Program-made: the position numbers and the translations under genes
Shown: positions 20,054 to 28,850 of the stretch, piece after piece
How positions within the stretch are numbered: position 1 is the first letter of the stretch
How the letters are laid out: each line of letters opens with the position of its first letter
Notes under the pieces: model-generated
The model's database searches: none
Told to the model about the DNA's origin: nothing
What the model saw: only the letters and a program-made list of their open reading frames with translations
Assembly (NCBI GenBank): GCA_018662005.1
Contig: JABJHA010000038.1
Coordinates: forward strand, 1 to 64,000
DNA from: Rhodospirillaceae bacterium
GTDB lineage: Bacteria > Pseudomonadota > Alphaproteobacteria > Rhodospirillales > JABHCV01
DNA length: 64,000 bases
Reading direction: 5' to 3'

Positions 20054-20467
20054 TTAACGGCTCAGAATATTGATGGTGCTCGACAACATCGCTTTTGACG
20101 ACTTGATGACACTCAAATTAGCCTCGTAAGAGCGCTGCGCCTCGCGCATGTCCATCATTTCCATCATCGTGTTGACATTCGGCGTTTGCACATAACCATC
20201 AGCGTCAGCGGCCGGGTGGTTAGGGTTGAAGGATTTGGTAAATTCGGATTTATCCTCGATCACCTTGGCAACCTTGACCGTATCAAGGCCGATGGCGCGA
20301 TCCAGCGTATTCTTGAAGGTAATAACCTTGCGCCGATAAGGAAGATCACCCGGCGACTGGGGCAAGGAGGATGCATTGGCGATATTTTCTGAAATAACAC
20401 GCAAGCGTGAGCCCTGGGCGCGCATTCCGGCGGAAGAAATCCGCATCGTTTTCATAAGATCATCCAT
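20054..20467 (-). CDS. flgC: Proximal rod protein FlgC
   Basis: FlgC is a 137-residue rod protein. It has the N-terminal axial-protein motif SAGMRAQGSRLRVISENIANASSLP and the C-terminal coiled segment VNTMMEMMDMREAQRSYEANLSVIKSSKAMLSSTINIL. It is exported by the flagellar system without a signal peptide. It follows flgB by 38 bp and precedes fliE. Confidence 0.96.
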   Translation of the reverse strand: MDDLMKTMRISSAGMRAQGSRLRVISENIANASSLPQSPGDLPYRRKVITFKNTLDRAIGLDTVKVAKVIEDKSEFTKSFNPNHPAADADGYVQTPNVNTMMEMMDMREAQRSYEANLSVIKSSKAMLSSTINILSR

Positions 20468-20505
20468 GTTATCTCATGCTTTCCCTAAATTTCGGTCTGT
20501 CGGCC

Positions 20506-20910
20506 TTACTTGTTGCCGATGGCCATCCTGATCATGTCCAGGTGTTTCTTGTAGAGTTGTGTCGTCAAGCTATGACTGATTTGCGTTTCATTGAGCTTGG
20601 CCATTTGTTCTTCGAGAATCACGGCGTTACCATTGGGTGCGGTTTCAAAGGGATTACGCTCGACTTGTGATGAAAAATCGCGGATACGACGGCGGTTGCC
20701 CTGGATATGCCCCGGCCCGTTGGCCTCAAGATTCAATTGAGACGCCTCATTACGCACCAGTTCCTTAAAGTTATAAGCCTTAAGATCACTGGCCTTGTAT
20801 CTTGGCGTATCGGAATTGGCGATATTCTGCGCCAGAACTTCCTGTCGCTGGCTCAGCCAGGACAGCCGGTTCTTGACGATGCTAAAAAGCGTGAGTTTGC
20901 CTATTTCCAT
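20506..20910 (-). CDS. flgB: Proximal rod protein FlgB
   Basis: FlgB is a 134-residue rod protein and the first gene of this seven-gene minus-strand operon. The N-terminal segment LSWLSQRQEVLAQNIANSDTPRYKASDLKAYNFKELV is diagnostic. The C terminus carries the helical axial segment (LEEQMAKLNETQISHSLTTQLYKKHLDMIRMAIGNK). The promoter must lie in the 227-bp gap shared with the divergent 21138 gene. Confidence 0.95.
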   Translation of the reverse strand: MEIGKLTLFSIVKNRLSWLSQRQEVLAQNIANSDTPRYKASDLKAYNFKELVRNEASQLNLEANGPGHIQGNRRRIRDFSSQVERNPFETAPNGNAVILEEQMAKLNETQISHSLTTQLYKKHLDMIRMAIGNK

Positions 20911-20943
20911 TATTCAACCAAACGTCTGTATTCCCAACGTCAG

Positions 20944-20958
20944 GTGCTCCCAAAGCAC
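20944..20958. promoter_or_regulatory. Inverted repeat in the flgB divergent intergenic region
   Basis: GTGCT-N5-AGCAC is a perfect interrupted palindrome 34 bp upstream of the flgB start. It has the same 5-5-5 architecture as the GGGCA-N5-TGCCC palindrome at 33991 but a different sequence. It may be an operator. No good -24/-12 or -35/-10 pair was found in this gap. Confidence 0.2.
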
Positions 20959-21137
20959 ATGACAGATACCCATTAAGATCATCAGTATCGGACTCCAACG
21001 TTTAAGATTGAGTAAACGTCTGTAAAGACTCATAGATTTCGGCAGATGGTCCTTTTCGCGACCCCGCAGCCTTAAATATTTCTTAAGCATGTTGGCCCAG
21101 GATCACAGTTGGGAATACGGGGTTTTGGGCATGTGGT

Positions 21138-21515
21138 TTGAACATTTTGGCAAATGATGAAAACGGCTCAGGTGACGGAGCAAACAAGGGTGAAAAGCGC
21201 ACCGACGCAGTCGCCGTCGCCCTTGAATATGATCCGGATTCAGAATTCGCCCCCAAGGTTGTTGCCGGCGGGCGCGGCGCCATCGCCGAACAAATACTGC
21301 AAATTGCTTTCGCCCAGGGCGTCAAGGTTCGCGAAGATGCCGATTTGGCCGAAATGCTCAGCGCCATTGATGTTGACAGTGAAATCCCGCTCGAGGCCTT
21401 CGCCGCCGTCGCTGAAATCCTTTCTTACGTCTACCGGGCCAACGGCAACATGCCTGACTTCATAAACGAAGAAGAGCCCTCCGATGACCCCGACACCCCG
21501 GGAGAAACACCATGA
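21138..21515 (+). CDS. FlhB cytoplasmic-domain paralogue (FhlB-like)
   Basis: This small soluble protein (up to 125 residues) matches the part of FlhB that follows the NPTH cleavage site. DAVAVALEYDPDSEFAPKVVAGGRGAIAEQILQIAFAQGVKVREDADLAEMLSAIDVDSEIPLEAFAAVAEILSYVYR lines up with [77 protein letters not shown] of FlhB. Membrane helices and NPTH are absent. Such proteins (FhlB/YlqH type) can bind export substrates or replace FlhB-C. The start is uncertain: the upstream-most codon is TTG at 21138 with no clear SD. The stop overlaps the next start (ATGA). Confidence 0.85.
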   Translation: MNILANDENGSGDGANKGEKRTDAVAVALEYDPDSEFAPKVVAGGRGAIAEQILQIAFAQGVKVREDADLAEMLSAIDVDSEIPLEAFAAVAEILSYVYRANGNMPDFINEEEPSDDPDTPGETP

Positions 21516-21838
21516 ACAGCCAGAGCGGTGAGGACATTTTATTGCAAGCGGAGAAAATCTCCTCGCTGATCGCCGCCGCTCGCCATTTGATGGGTGAAGG
21601 AAAAACCGTAGATTTATCGAACCTGGAAGGCAAAATCAGCAGCCTGTGCAAGGGGGCCCAAAGCGCCCGACTGGACAATCCGGACGCGGTTAGCACAGCC
21701 CTGCAAGCCATTGTCGAAGACTTAAGCCAGCTTGATCAGGAAATGACCAGCCACCACGAAGAGGCTGGCGGACAATCATTGGAAGCCAGCATCAAACGCG
21801 CCATTGACGCATATGGCCTGGATAATGAAGAAAGTTAA
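21512..21838 (+). CDS. Unknown flagellar-cluster protein, 108 residues
   Basis: No family was recognised. The product is acidic and predicted helical (GEDILLQAEKISSLIAAARHLMGEGKTVDLSNLEGKISSLCKGA...ALQAIVEDLSQLDQEMTSHHEE). It has no signal peptide or membrane segment. The heptad-like pattern and the small acidic character recall flagellar chaperones such as FlgN/FliT, but that is only a resemblance. It overlaps the FlhB-domain gene by 4 bp and is 5 bp before fliO, so it is clearly part of the export-gene operon. Confidence 0.7.
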   Translation: MNSQSGEDILLQAEKISSLIAAARHLMGEGKTVDLSNLEGKISSLCKGAQSARLDNPDAVSTALQAIVEDLSQLDQEMTSHHEEAGGQSLEASIKRAIDAYGLDNEES

Positions 21839-21843
21839 AACCC

Positions 21844-22269
21844 ATGGACGGCCTTGATTTTAACCTCGCAGATTACATGAAATTCGTTCTCGCCTTTATC
21901 TTCGTGCTGTCGCTAATCGGCCTTGCCACCGTTGCCGCCCGGCGCTTCGGCTTCGGTTTGCCAACGACGGCAAGAAATTCAGCCAATCGCCGTTTGGGTA
22001 TTGTTGAAACCCTGAATGTCGATGGTAAACGCCGCCTGGTGTTGATTCGTCGCGACGATACCGAACACCTGTTGATGTTAAGCCCGACCAGCGAACTGCT
22101 GATCGAGAATGCCATCACGCCACCGCAAAACGCCTTCTCCAAGGCGCTCCATGAAGCCGCCAAGGCAACCCAGACACCACCGGAACCTCAAGGGCCGCCC
22201 CTGCCAAAGGCGCTGAAACCAGTGGATACAGTGTCTTCCGAAGATGCCGGGGTGGAGAAAAAACCATGA
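21844..22269 (+). CDS. fliO: Flagellar biosynthesis protein FliO
   Basis: This 141-residue protein has one N-terminal membrane helix (about 12-30, FVLAFIFVLSLIGLATVAAR). A small cytoplasmic domain follows with the FliO pattern RRLGIVETLNVDGKRRLVLIRRDDTEHLLML, then a Pro-rich tail. FliO helps FliP assemble into the export gate. It immediately precedes and overlaps fliP by 4 bp, as is usual. Confidence 0.88.
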   Translation: MDGLDFNLADYMKFVLAFIFVLSLIGLATVAARRFGFGLPTTARNSANRRLGIVETLNVDGKRRLVLIRRDDTEHLLMLSPTSELLIENAITPPQNAFSKALHEAAKATQTPPEPQGPPLPKALKPVDTVSSEDAGVEKKP

Positions 22270-23021
22270 GCCGCCGCAAGTATCTTGTTTTATCGACCGT
22301 GACGGCCGCGACCCTTGGCATCATCTGGGTGGCTTTTCCTGAAAGCGCCGCCGCCCAGGCATTGTCACTGGATCTTGGCCAGGGCGGTTCGACAACCAGC
22401 ACCATCGTCCAGTTAATCGCCCTGATCACGGTCCTGTCGCTGGCCCCGTCGCTGCTGGTGATGGTGACGTCATTTACCCGCATCGTCATCGTGCTGTCAT
22501 TTTTGCGAACGGCCTTGGGCACACAGCAGACGCCGCCCAATCAGGTTCTGATTTCGCTAGCCCTGTTCGTCACCATGTTCATCATGATGCCGGTTTTCCA
22601 GGAGTCCTATGACACCGGCATCGCACCCTTGATTAACGAGGAAATTGACGAGTTCCAGGCCTTTGATCGTTCCATGCTGCCGGTTAAAAAATTCATGATG
22701 AGCATTGTTCGTGAACGCGACCTGACGCTCTTCGCCGATATCGCCAAGGTTTCCGATCAGGAAATTAAGGACACCATGCCACTGCGCATTCTGATTCCCG
22801 CCTTCATGATAAGCGAGCTTAGGCGCGCCTTTGAAATCGGCTTTCTGATCTTCATCCCATTCCTGATTATCGACATGGTCGTTGCCTCTGTACTGATGTC
22901 CATGGGCATGATGATGTTGCCGCCAATTATCATTGCCTTGCCTTTCAAGATCATCTTTTTCGTACTTGTCGACGGCTGGTACATGGTCATTGGATCGCTG
23001 GTGAGAAGTTTCGGGACCTGA
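22266..23021 (+). CDS. fliP: Flagellar export gate protein FliP
   Basis: FliP is 251 residues. It has a cleavable signal peptide ([21 protein letters not shown]) and the highly conserved body [97 protein letters not shown] and [13 protein letters not shown]. It forms the core of the FliPQR gate. Here fliP is separated from fliQR, which are on the opposite strand of the same locus. Confidence 0.98.
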   Translation: [251 protein letters not shown]

Positions 23022-23032
23022 CGGAACCGGGT

Positions 23033-23866
23033 ATGTTTGTCACTCTTGATGAAAAATCTGACTATGACGCCCAAAACGTTTTCAGAAGCGACGCGTGGGT
23101 CGATTATAGCGAACAAAAACTGAATGAATTCCTGTGCCAGGTTTTAGCCAGAAAACTGCAAATTCCACAGGCCTACAGTTTTCTTTCCGTTTATTCAAAA
23201 CAGATATTCCTCCCCGCCGACCAAAGCAAGGCCCTTAAAATATTGGATCTTGGGGGTGGCGTTGGTCAGGTATTTCCGGCCTTGAGACACCTTATGAATG
23301 TGACCCGGGGAAAGATGGGCATAGATTACACGGTCATCGATAACGACAAAGCCTGCCAAAGGGGCAGAGAAATATTTTCCGGCAACAGGCCCATATACCT
23401 CGCTGACAGTGGCGCAAAAACCAGTATCAGCGAGATTCTTCTGGAGGCTGACAACGTACAATTCATAACCAGTCCAAATGACCTGGAAGCAGATATCGAT
23501 GTCCTGATTTGCGCCATAACCCTTCCGTACATTGACAATTTATCAGCCATCATCGCCCTTATTGAAAAGAACAAACCCAGGTTCGTTTTCTTCACCTGTT
23601 TTTTGGCTCATGACGGTGACCAATCAATAAGTCTGGCCCAGATATTCCCCGACCACAGGGCCTACATCAACGTCACCGCTCACTCAACGACGCAGATCGC
23701 ATCTTCCCTTGTGGATTTGGGATACCAGAGCATGACGGCGACGGGAAACTATGAAATCGAGGATGTTGAGGGTTTTTCTGAAACTTTTAAACAGCTTCAT
23801 CCGGGTGTTCGCATGGTCGACTTATGTTTTTCCTCTAGTGTCCTACCCCAGAAATTCATGGCATGA
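23033..23866 (+). CDS. Putative SAM-dependent methyltransferase (TIGR04325-like)
   Basis: This 277-residue protein carries a class I methyltransferase motif I near residue 70 (LKILDLGGGVGQVFPALR) and a motif II-like acidic strand (IDYTVIDNDKACQRGREIF). The N-terminal FRSDAWVDYSEQKLNEF and KALKILDLGGG arrangement resembles the TIGR04325 putative methyltransferase family, found in surface-polysaccharide loci. It lies 11 bp after fliP on the same strand, which is an odd place for a sugar or lipid methyltransferase. It may modify flagellar proteins or glycan, but no substrate is shown by the sequence. Confidence 0.65.
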   Translation: MFVTLDEKSDYDAQNVFRSDAWVDYSEQKLNEFLCQVLARKLQIPQAYSFLSVYSKQIFLPADQSKALKILDLGGGVGQVFPALRHLMNVTRGKMGIDYTVIDNDKACQRGREIFSGNRPIYLADSGAKTSISEILLEADNVQFITSPNDLEADIDVLICAITLPYIDNLSAIIALIEKNKPRFVFFTCFLAHDGDQSISLAQIFPDHRAYINVTAHSTTQIASSLVDLGYQSMTATGNYEIEDVEGFSETFKQLHPGVRMVDLCFSSSVLPQKFMA

Positions 23867-23904
23867 ATTTTTGGGATTAGCAGGCCACTAATCTATAAAA
23901 TCTT

Positions 23905-23961
23905 GTGTGATGGTTCTAAAGTTCGACGCATTTAATGCGCCGAACTTTAGAACCATCACAC
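23905..23961. repeat. Near-perfect 57-bp palindrome between convergent genes
   Basis: A 28-nt left arm beginning GTGTGATGGTTCTAAAGTTC is followed by one central T and a 28-nt right arm that is its reverse complement except for one A-C mismatch (23926 versus 23940). The right arm ends on the first base of the stop codon of the 23961-24194 gene. There is no T-tract on either side, so it is not a typical intrinsic terminator, although it may end both transcripts. It could also be a REP/MITE-like repeat. Confidence 0.8.
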
Positions 23962-24194
23962 TAGCGATAAAACTTGCCGAGTTTCGTAGCTATTTCAGCC
24001 CGTTCCTTGGCAATGGACTGCCGGTTTTGAATGATCCGCTTCAGGTCTTCCCCAAAACCCCAATCATGGCCCCCATTGCGTTCCATTTGGTCGTTATAGC
24101 GGCGTTGCTGGTGTTCAAATTCGGCATCGGCCTGTGCAAGTTCTTTATCAACTGCCTTGAGCCGATCAATCTCGAGCTCGTTCTTTGACATCAA
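23961..24194 (-). CDS. Small coiled-coil hypothetical protein, 77 residues
   Basis: No family was recognised. The protein is highly charged and helical (KNELEIDRLKAVDKELAQADAEFEHQQRRYNDQMERNGGHDWGFGEDLKRIIQNRQSIAKERAEIATKLGKFY), so it probably forms a short coiled coil. Either of two adjacent Met codons (24194 or 24191) could be the start. It lies 24 bp downstream of another small gene on the same strand, between two flagellar blocks. Confidence 0.55.
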   Translation of the reverse strand: MMSKNELEIDRLKAVDKELAQADAEFEHQQRRYNDQMERNGGHDWGFGEDLKRIIQNRQSIAKERAEIATKLGKFYR

Positions 24195-24218
24195 AAACCT
24201 ACTGTTCAGTTTGCTTCA

Positions 24219-24449
24219 TCAGGCAGCCAGGTAGTGCTCATCTTTTTTCGCATTGGCATTTGCAGGCGTCTTTTTGAACATTTCGCTGACGGGTTTTTCT
24301 TTGCTGGCTGCGTCACTGAACAGGCTTTTGATAGCGCGGACAGCCTTGCCGAACAGGCGGGCAAGTTCCTTGGAGCGCGCATCGTGGGCGGCTTCCATCA
24401 CCGCAGCATGGTGAAGCTGTAACAAGTGATCGTTGGCAATATTTTTCAT
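24219..24449 (-). CDS. Small basic hypothetical protein, 76 residues
   Basis: No firm family assignment. The central part RSKELARLFGKAVRAIKSLF has the Arg-rich amphipathic look of short DUF1127-type helices, and the tail is Lys/Ala-rich. An SD-like AAGGAG (minus strand, CAAGGAGCCATAAG) precedes the ATG. It probably forms a two-gene unit with the 77-residue coiled-coil gene downstream. Confidence 0.55.
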   Translation of the reverse strand: MKNIANDHLLQLHHAAVMEAAHDARSKELARLFGKAVRAIKSLFSDAASKEKPVSEMFKKTPANANAKKDEHYLAA

Positions 24450-24579
24450 CTTATGGCTCCTTGATTTGGATCAACATCAATTGTTGAATTTGATAAAGCC
24501 AATATAGGGTCTTTATATTTCGGGATAAGCGCCAATGCTGCAACGCAGCTTCACGTCTGACGCATAGCTTGGAGGAATT

Positions 24580-27500
24580 CTAGTTTATGGCGCTGAGTTT
24601 AAGTTCGTTCAGGCGCTCCTGATAGGCATCCATGAAAGTTTGGAAGTTCTCCACATCTGCTACCTTGCCGGCGATAGAGGAAAAACTGATCAGCCCCAGG
24701 GTCTGCGGGCTGGCAATCAGCCGGAAAGCGTCGCGAAACTGGGTGTCGTCCATGGCGACGCCAAAATCGCGGCGCAACCGGTCAATGCCGCGCTCATTGC
24801 CGCTTAATGTCATGGCGATGGCCTGGTTGAGCACAAAACCGCCTTGCAGATCATCCAGCGGCTGCCCTGCCTTGGCCTCATAAGTTCTAAGCAAGCGGCT
24901 GAGGATTTGTGAAGCCTGTACCCAGTCGTGTTCGTTCCAGAATATTTCCTGACGCAACAAGTCGGCATCCAGAGACTTATCGTCTTTAAGCAATGCCAGG
25001 GCATCTTCGATACGCTCCTGACCCATCAGTGAACGGGCCCTCAAATGTTGACGCTGAGCGGCAAGTTCTTCGGGCAGATCTTCGCCGTCTGACTCATCAA
25101 GGGTTTGTATGGCCTGCTCATATTCGTGGGCAAGAATGTGGACCAGCGCCAGTTGCGCCCCGACACGGGCCTTTTCCACCCCTTCCAGTCGGAATTCCAC
25201 CTGCCCCTGCAAAAGGGCAGAGGCACGGTCGAGTAAATCAACATCGACAAGCCTGTCGGCAAGGCGGCGGATCATCTCATCCCCCTTCTCGCCCGGCGGT
25301 GTCAGTTCCTTGAATTCATCATACAGGGCGATGGCGGTGATCGGAGCCAGATCATCAGCTTTGTCATCAAGATACAGTCCGGCAAAAGCGTCCGTCATCT
25401 GTTGGGTCACTTCGGGAGCTTTTTCATTATCGCGAAAATGAGTCGCCGCCTGACGCATGGTCCGCAAACCATTCCGGTAATCGCCCACTGCCACATACAA
25501 ATCACCCAGACGGCGCAAGAGTTCAAATTCAAACTCGCCGCCGCGCCACGCGAAGCGCAATTTTTCAAGCTCGATGATGGCTTCAAAATCGTCGATCTGT
25601 TTCAATTTCAGCAACAATTCGGTACGGGCAACGGCGGCCTTGGCCCGGCTTGGCCGGTGCGGGCCTTCCTGAACCTCTTCCCATTTACCGACAGCACCAT
25701 CAAAATCGCCAGACAGTTCGAGCAATCGCCCCTCCACATAATCGATCTCGCTGGATTGGGCCGGGTTGGGGTTATCGGCGCGCATGGCCTCCAGATAACG
25801 GTTTGCCTGTTTGATGTCGCCAAGCTGGATGGCGGCGTCTGCAATCAGGGTTTCCAACGGGATTTTAAGGGCCCGCGGATAGGGCCGTGTGATTGCCGCC
25901 ATGCGCCTGAGGTCAGCCGCCGCACCGTACAGATCACCTTCATAGGCCTGTAATGTAGCCCGCCAGAAACGGGCCTCGTCATTTTTATCCAGGCTTTCAT
26001 GATGAAGATCTTCACGGGCATCATCATAGCGCGCCATCAACACGTTAATAGCCCCGCGCAGACCACGAAATTCTTCTGTTTCTGCAATTTCCGGGCGATT
26101 TTCGGCAACAATTTTAAGGACGCCAAGAGCCTCTGCCCCGAAACCATTGGCAAAATAGAAGCGGGCCACATCCATACGGGCTTTTTCCTGACCCGATGAT
26201 GAAGCAGTCGCCGCCGCCATCTGATACTTCCACTTGTTTTCCTCGAAAGTATCGAGATTTGCCTGACGCCATCTGTCCAGATCAAACAAGCGGGTCAGCG
26301 AGCGGATCATCAGCCCGTCGCCAAGTTTTGCGTCCGCTGCCAGGGCTGCTGCAACCGGGGATATTTGCAAGCCAGAAGCATTGGTCACTTCGACCCCCTG
26401 ACGCAATGGTCGGACACGCAAGTCGTCGGCACGAGGCTGAATGACCAACCCCTGGGAACTTGCCAGAATGCGGGCCTGAGGATAGTCGTGAGTCTGGGCG
26501 ATGCCATAACCCAAAGGAATAACCGGGACCACGACAAGGGTATCGCCGATGGCAGGATCAGTCAGCACAATGGCGTTGCCGGGTTCCGTAATCGAAAGGA
26601 AAAGGCGCGCACCAATGGGTGAATTGGGTTGCGGGGTGACATCAATGACCGTCGTCGGGGCGATGGGTTGCTGGCGAAATTCCATAATCCAGGCCAGACC
26701 GTCGCGTTTCATGGTTGGGTTAATATTTGAAACCGTCGCCAACCTGAGCAACGTGGCGTTTTCATTGGGGACTTGTTCCAAAGAGCGGATGATGTTGCCG
26801 CCGGCAGCTTTCAGATCGGCTATATTCATCGTTGTATTTTTATCAAACACAATCCACAAATATCCTGCACGGCGGAATACGGCGGCAGCCACCGGTTCAT
26901 CCCAATCGATGCGAATTCCAACGGCATCGGCGCCGCTCTCTACAGCCGAAGCCTTGACCGGCTTGCCCGTTGCGCCCGCTGCCACTGCCCCGGCGGCGAC
27001 CGCTGATGAACCATCAAGAATTTTGATCCCGGCGATCTGGTTAAGGGAAGTCTGATCGGCTTCCGACAGGGCGCTTTTCTTGGTTCGATCAGGCGGGGTA
27101 AGCGCCGTCGGCTTACCGATTGCCGCTTGCTGGTCCGGTGCCGGTGCTGGTGCCGGAGCCGCTGGCTCTAGCGCGGCAACCTGGGCGACTTTCTCGACAG
27201 ATTTTTCCGATACCACTGATTGCGCTGGCGCAGGAGTTAACACAGGAGCTGGCCCGGCGGCTGGCGCGGGTGCGGCAACTGTGACCTTTTTTTCAACTTC
27301 CTTTTTAGCAGGTTCCGGGGCCTTTTTTTCCACCTGCGCCACTTGTTTTGGAAGTGCCTCTCCGGTCGGCTTCATCACATCAACAATCACTTTAGAGCCG
27401 GAAAGGGAATCACGAACACGGGATGTCTCATCAACCGAGAATGTCACCGAAACACCGCCATCGGTCGCCTGGGAGCTGATCGCAGAAATGAGCTTCGGCG

Positions 27501-28128
27501 GACGTCGTTGCAACTTGGCAATTGCCAATTGTGCTGGTCGGGAAAAAATGATCGTCGCCGTCCCGCCTGCCTGTTCAAGCCGGTAAGGCACCTTGTTTGG
27601 CCAGTCAAAGACGATACGGGTGAAGTCCGTGTGGACACCACTGCGAACATTTACGGCGGGACCCCTGGTCGCTTTCTCAACAGGTGCGGCCGTTGGAGCG
27701 GGCGCTTGTGGTTTTGCAGCCTCTGCGGTTGCCGGCTTGGCTACAACTGCTTCAACGATATCGACTACCACAGCCGCCCCCATGTCGAAACCACGTGCCT
27801 CATACGAATCCTTCAGGCCAAATACAACGCTTTGACCATCGGCTCCGGGCGCGGCACTGCTCAGATACTTGGATAAATTCCTAACCACCCCTGCCAGGGC
27901 GGGTTCAATGGCCCGGCCAAAACTGACAACAAGTTGACCACCGTTTGTTTCAACCTTGTATGGCCCGGGCGAGGACCAGTTAAAAACAATACGACCATAA
28001 CCTTCATGGGTAGCAGCACGCACCTTGACCGGCTCAGCCTTAACCGCCGTCACGCCAAGGGCGAGAATAGTCAGTCCGATGATCAGACCAGTTTTATAGC
28101 GACGATGAAGATGCCGGTTGCCCATCAA
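24580..28128 (-). CDS. Large periplasmic AMIN-like/TPR protein of the motility operon
   Basis: The product is 1182 residues with an N-terminal signal peptide (TGLIIGLTILALGVTAVKAEP). Two related beta-rich AMIN-like units follow: about 35-130 (EGYGRIVFNWSSPGPYKVE...LVVSFGRAIEP) and about 158-250 (HTDFTRIVFDWPNKVPYRLE...ATIIFSRPAQL). Then come a Pro/Ala/Lys linker (about 260-345), a further beta-rich region, and about 550 residues of TPR-like helical repeats. It would be secreted to the periplasm. The start overlaps the motB-like gene upstream by 4 bp, so it is the last gene of the fliL-fliM-cheY-motB operon. It may be a motor or peptidoglycan-associated accessory (inference). Confidence 0.75.
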   Translation of the reverse strand: MMGNRHLHRRYKTGLIIGLTILALGVTAVKAEPVKVRAATHEGYGRIVFNWSSPGPYKVETNGGQLVVSFGRAIEPALAGVVRNLSKYLSSAAPGADGQSVVFGLKDSYEARGFDMGAAVVVDIVEAVVAKPATAEAAKPQAPAPTAAPVEKATRGPAVNVRSGVHTDFTRIVFDWPNKVPYRLEQAGGTATIIFSRPAQLAIAKLQRRPPKLISAISSQATDGGVSVTFSVDETSRVRDSLSGSKVIVDVMKPTGEALPKQVAQVEKKAPEPAKKEVEKKVTVAAPAPAAGPAPVLTPAPAQSVVSEKSVEKVAQVAALEPAAPAPAPAPDQQAAIGKPTALTPPDRTKKSALSEADQTSLNQIAGIKILDGSSAVAAGAVAAGATGKPVKASAVESGADAVGIRIDWDEPVAAAVFRRAGYLWIVFDKNTTMNIADLKAAGGNIIRSLEQVPNENATLLRLATVSNINPTMKRDGLAWIMEFRQQPIAPTTVIDVTPQPNSPIGARLFLSITEPGNAIVLTDPAIGDTLVVVPVIPLGYGIAQTHDYPQARILASSQGLVIQPRADDLRVRPLRQGVEVTNASGLQISPVAAALAADAKLGDGLMIRSLTRLFDLDRWRQANLDTFEENKWKYQMAAATASSSGQEKARMDVARFYFANGFGAEALGVLKIVAENRPEIAETEEFRGLRGAINVLMARYDDAREDLHHESLDKNDEARFWRATLQAYEGDLYGAAADLRRMAAITRPYPRALKIPLETLIADAAIQLGDIKQANRYLEAMRADNPNPAQSSEIDYVEGRLLELSGDFDGAVGKWEEVQEGPHRPSRAKAAVARTELLLKLKQIDDFEAIIELEKLRFAWRGGEFEFELLRRLGDLYVAVGDYRNGLRTMRQAATHFRDNEKAPEVTQQMTDAFAGLYLDDKADDLAPITAIALYDEFKELTPPGEKGDEMIRRLADRLVDVDLLDRASALLQGQVEFRLEGVEKARVGAQLALVHILAHEYEQAIQTLDESDGEDLPEELAAQRQHLRARSLMGQERIEDALALLKDDKSLDADLLRQEIFWNEHDWVQASQILSRLLRTYEAKAGQPLDDLQGGFVLNQAIAMTLSGNERGIDRLRRDFGVAMDDTQFRDAFRLIASPQTLGLISFSSIAGKVADVENFQTFMDAYQERLNELKLSAIN

Positions 28129-28850
28129 AATTCACCGACTGTCGGGAAAACCACGATATCAACACGGCGACCGAGGGTTCGACGTTCCGCCGCGGGCATA
28201 TCGGGAAGTTCCTTGAAGCGGCTGTCGGCATAACCGAAAGCGACGATGTCTTCGGTGTAACCCGCACGCATAAGAGCGTTGGCCACCGCCGTCGCCCGGC
28301 CCATGGACAATTCCCAGTTTGATGTGTAGTCGCTGCCCGTGGGTGGTGCCGGGTCCGTATGGCCATTAATGCCAATCTGGTTGCCGATATTTCGCAGGAC
28401 ACCGCCCAGATTAAACAAAGCTTTTCTGGCGTTTTCGGCCAGCACCGCCTTGCCTGGCTGGAACAGAAGATCACCCGGCAGGGCAATGACAAGGCGATCC
28501 TCAAGCCGCATCAGTTGGGAAGAAGCCAATAAGTCATCCTTGGCAACCGCCTCATCAAGTACGGACGTCAAATAATCCAGATTGATTGCCCGCTTGCGGA
28601 ACAAGGTGGCAATGTTAAAGCTGGCCGTAGCTGAAGATTGCGCCTTGGTACTTGATGGATTGAGGCTCTGTGACAGCGCGTCGATAACGTCGTTCCAGCG
28701 ATCAACCTTGATATTGGACATGGAGAACAGCAGCACAAAAAAGGTCAGCATCAAAGATACCAGATCCGTGAACGTCAGCATCCAGGCAATATTCTTCTTG
28801 GACTCCATGCGGATGTCTTCTTCATCCATCTGGTTGTCAAAGGCGCTCAT
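28125..28850 (-). CDS. MotB/OmpA-like motor protein (second of two)
   Basis: This is a 241-residue inner-membrane protein with one N-terminal helix (about 24-44, MLTFTDLVSLMLTFFVLLFSMS). That segment has the plug/stator Asp position of MotB (FTDLVSLMLTFF). A C-terminal OmpA-type peptidoglycan-binding domain (about 105-235) carries LLFQPGKAVL, INGHTDPAPPTGSDYTSNWELSMGRATAVANALMRAGY and FGYADSR. It resembles MotB, which anchors the stator to peptidoglycan. No motA is in the window. It overlaps its neighbours on both sides by 4 bp. Confidence 0.85.
   Translation of the reverse strand: MSAFDNQMDEEDIRMESKKNIAWMLTFTDLVSLMLTFFVLLFSMSNIKVDRWNDVIDALSQSLNPSSTKAQSSATASFNIATLFRKRAINLDYLTSVLDEAVAKDDLLASSQLMRLEDRLVIALPGDLLFQPGKAVLAENARKALFNLGGVLRNIGNQIGINGHTDPAPPTGSDYTSNWELSMGRATAVANALMRAGYTEDIVAFGYADSRFKELPDMPAAERRTLGRRVDIVVFPTVGEF

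Noticed and set aside
21057-21072. GG-N10-GC match on the minus strand upstream of flgB
   Set aside because: The match AGGCTGCGGGGTCGC only keeps the GG/GC pair and is GC-rich; not a convincing -24/-12 site.
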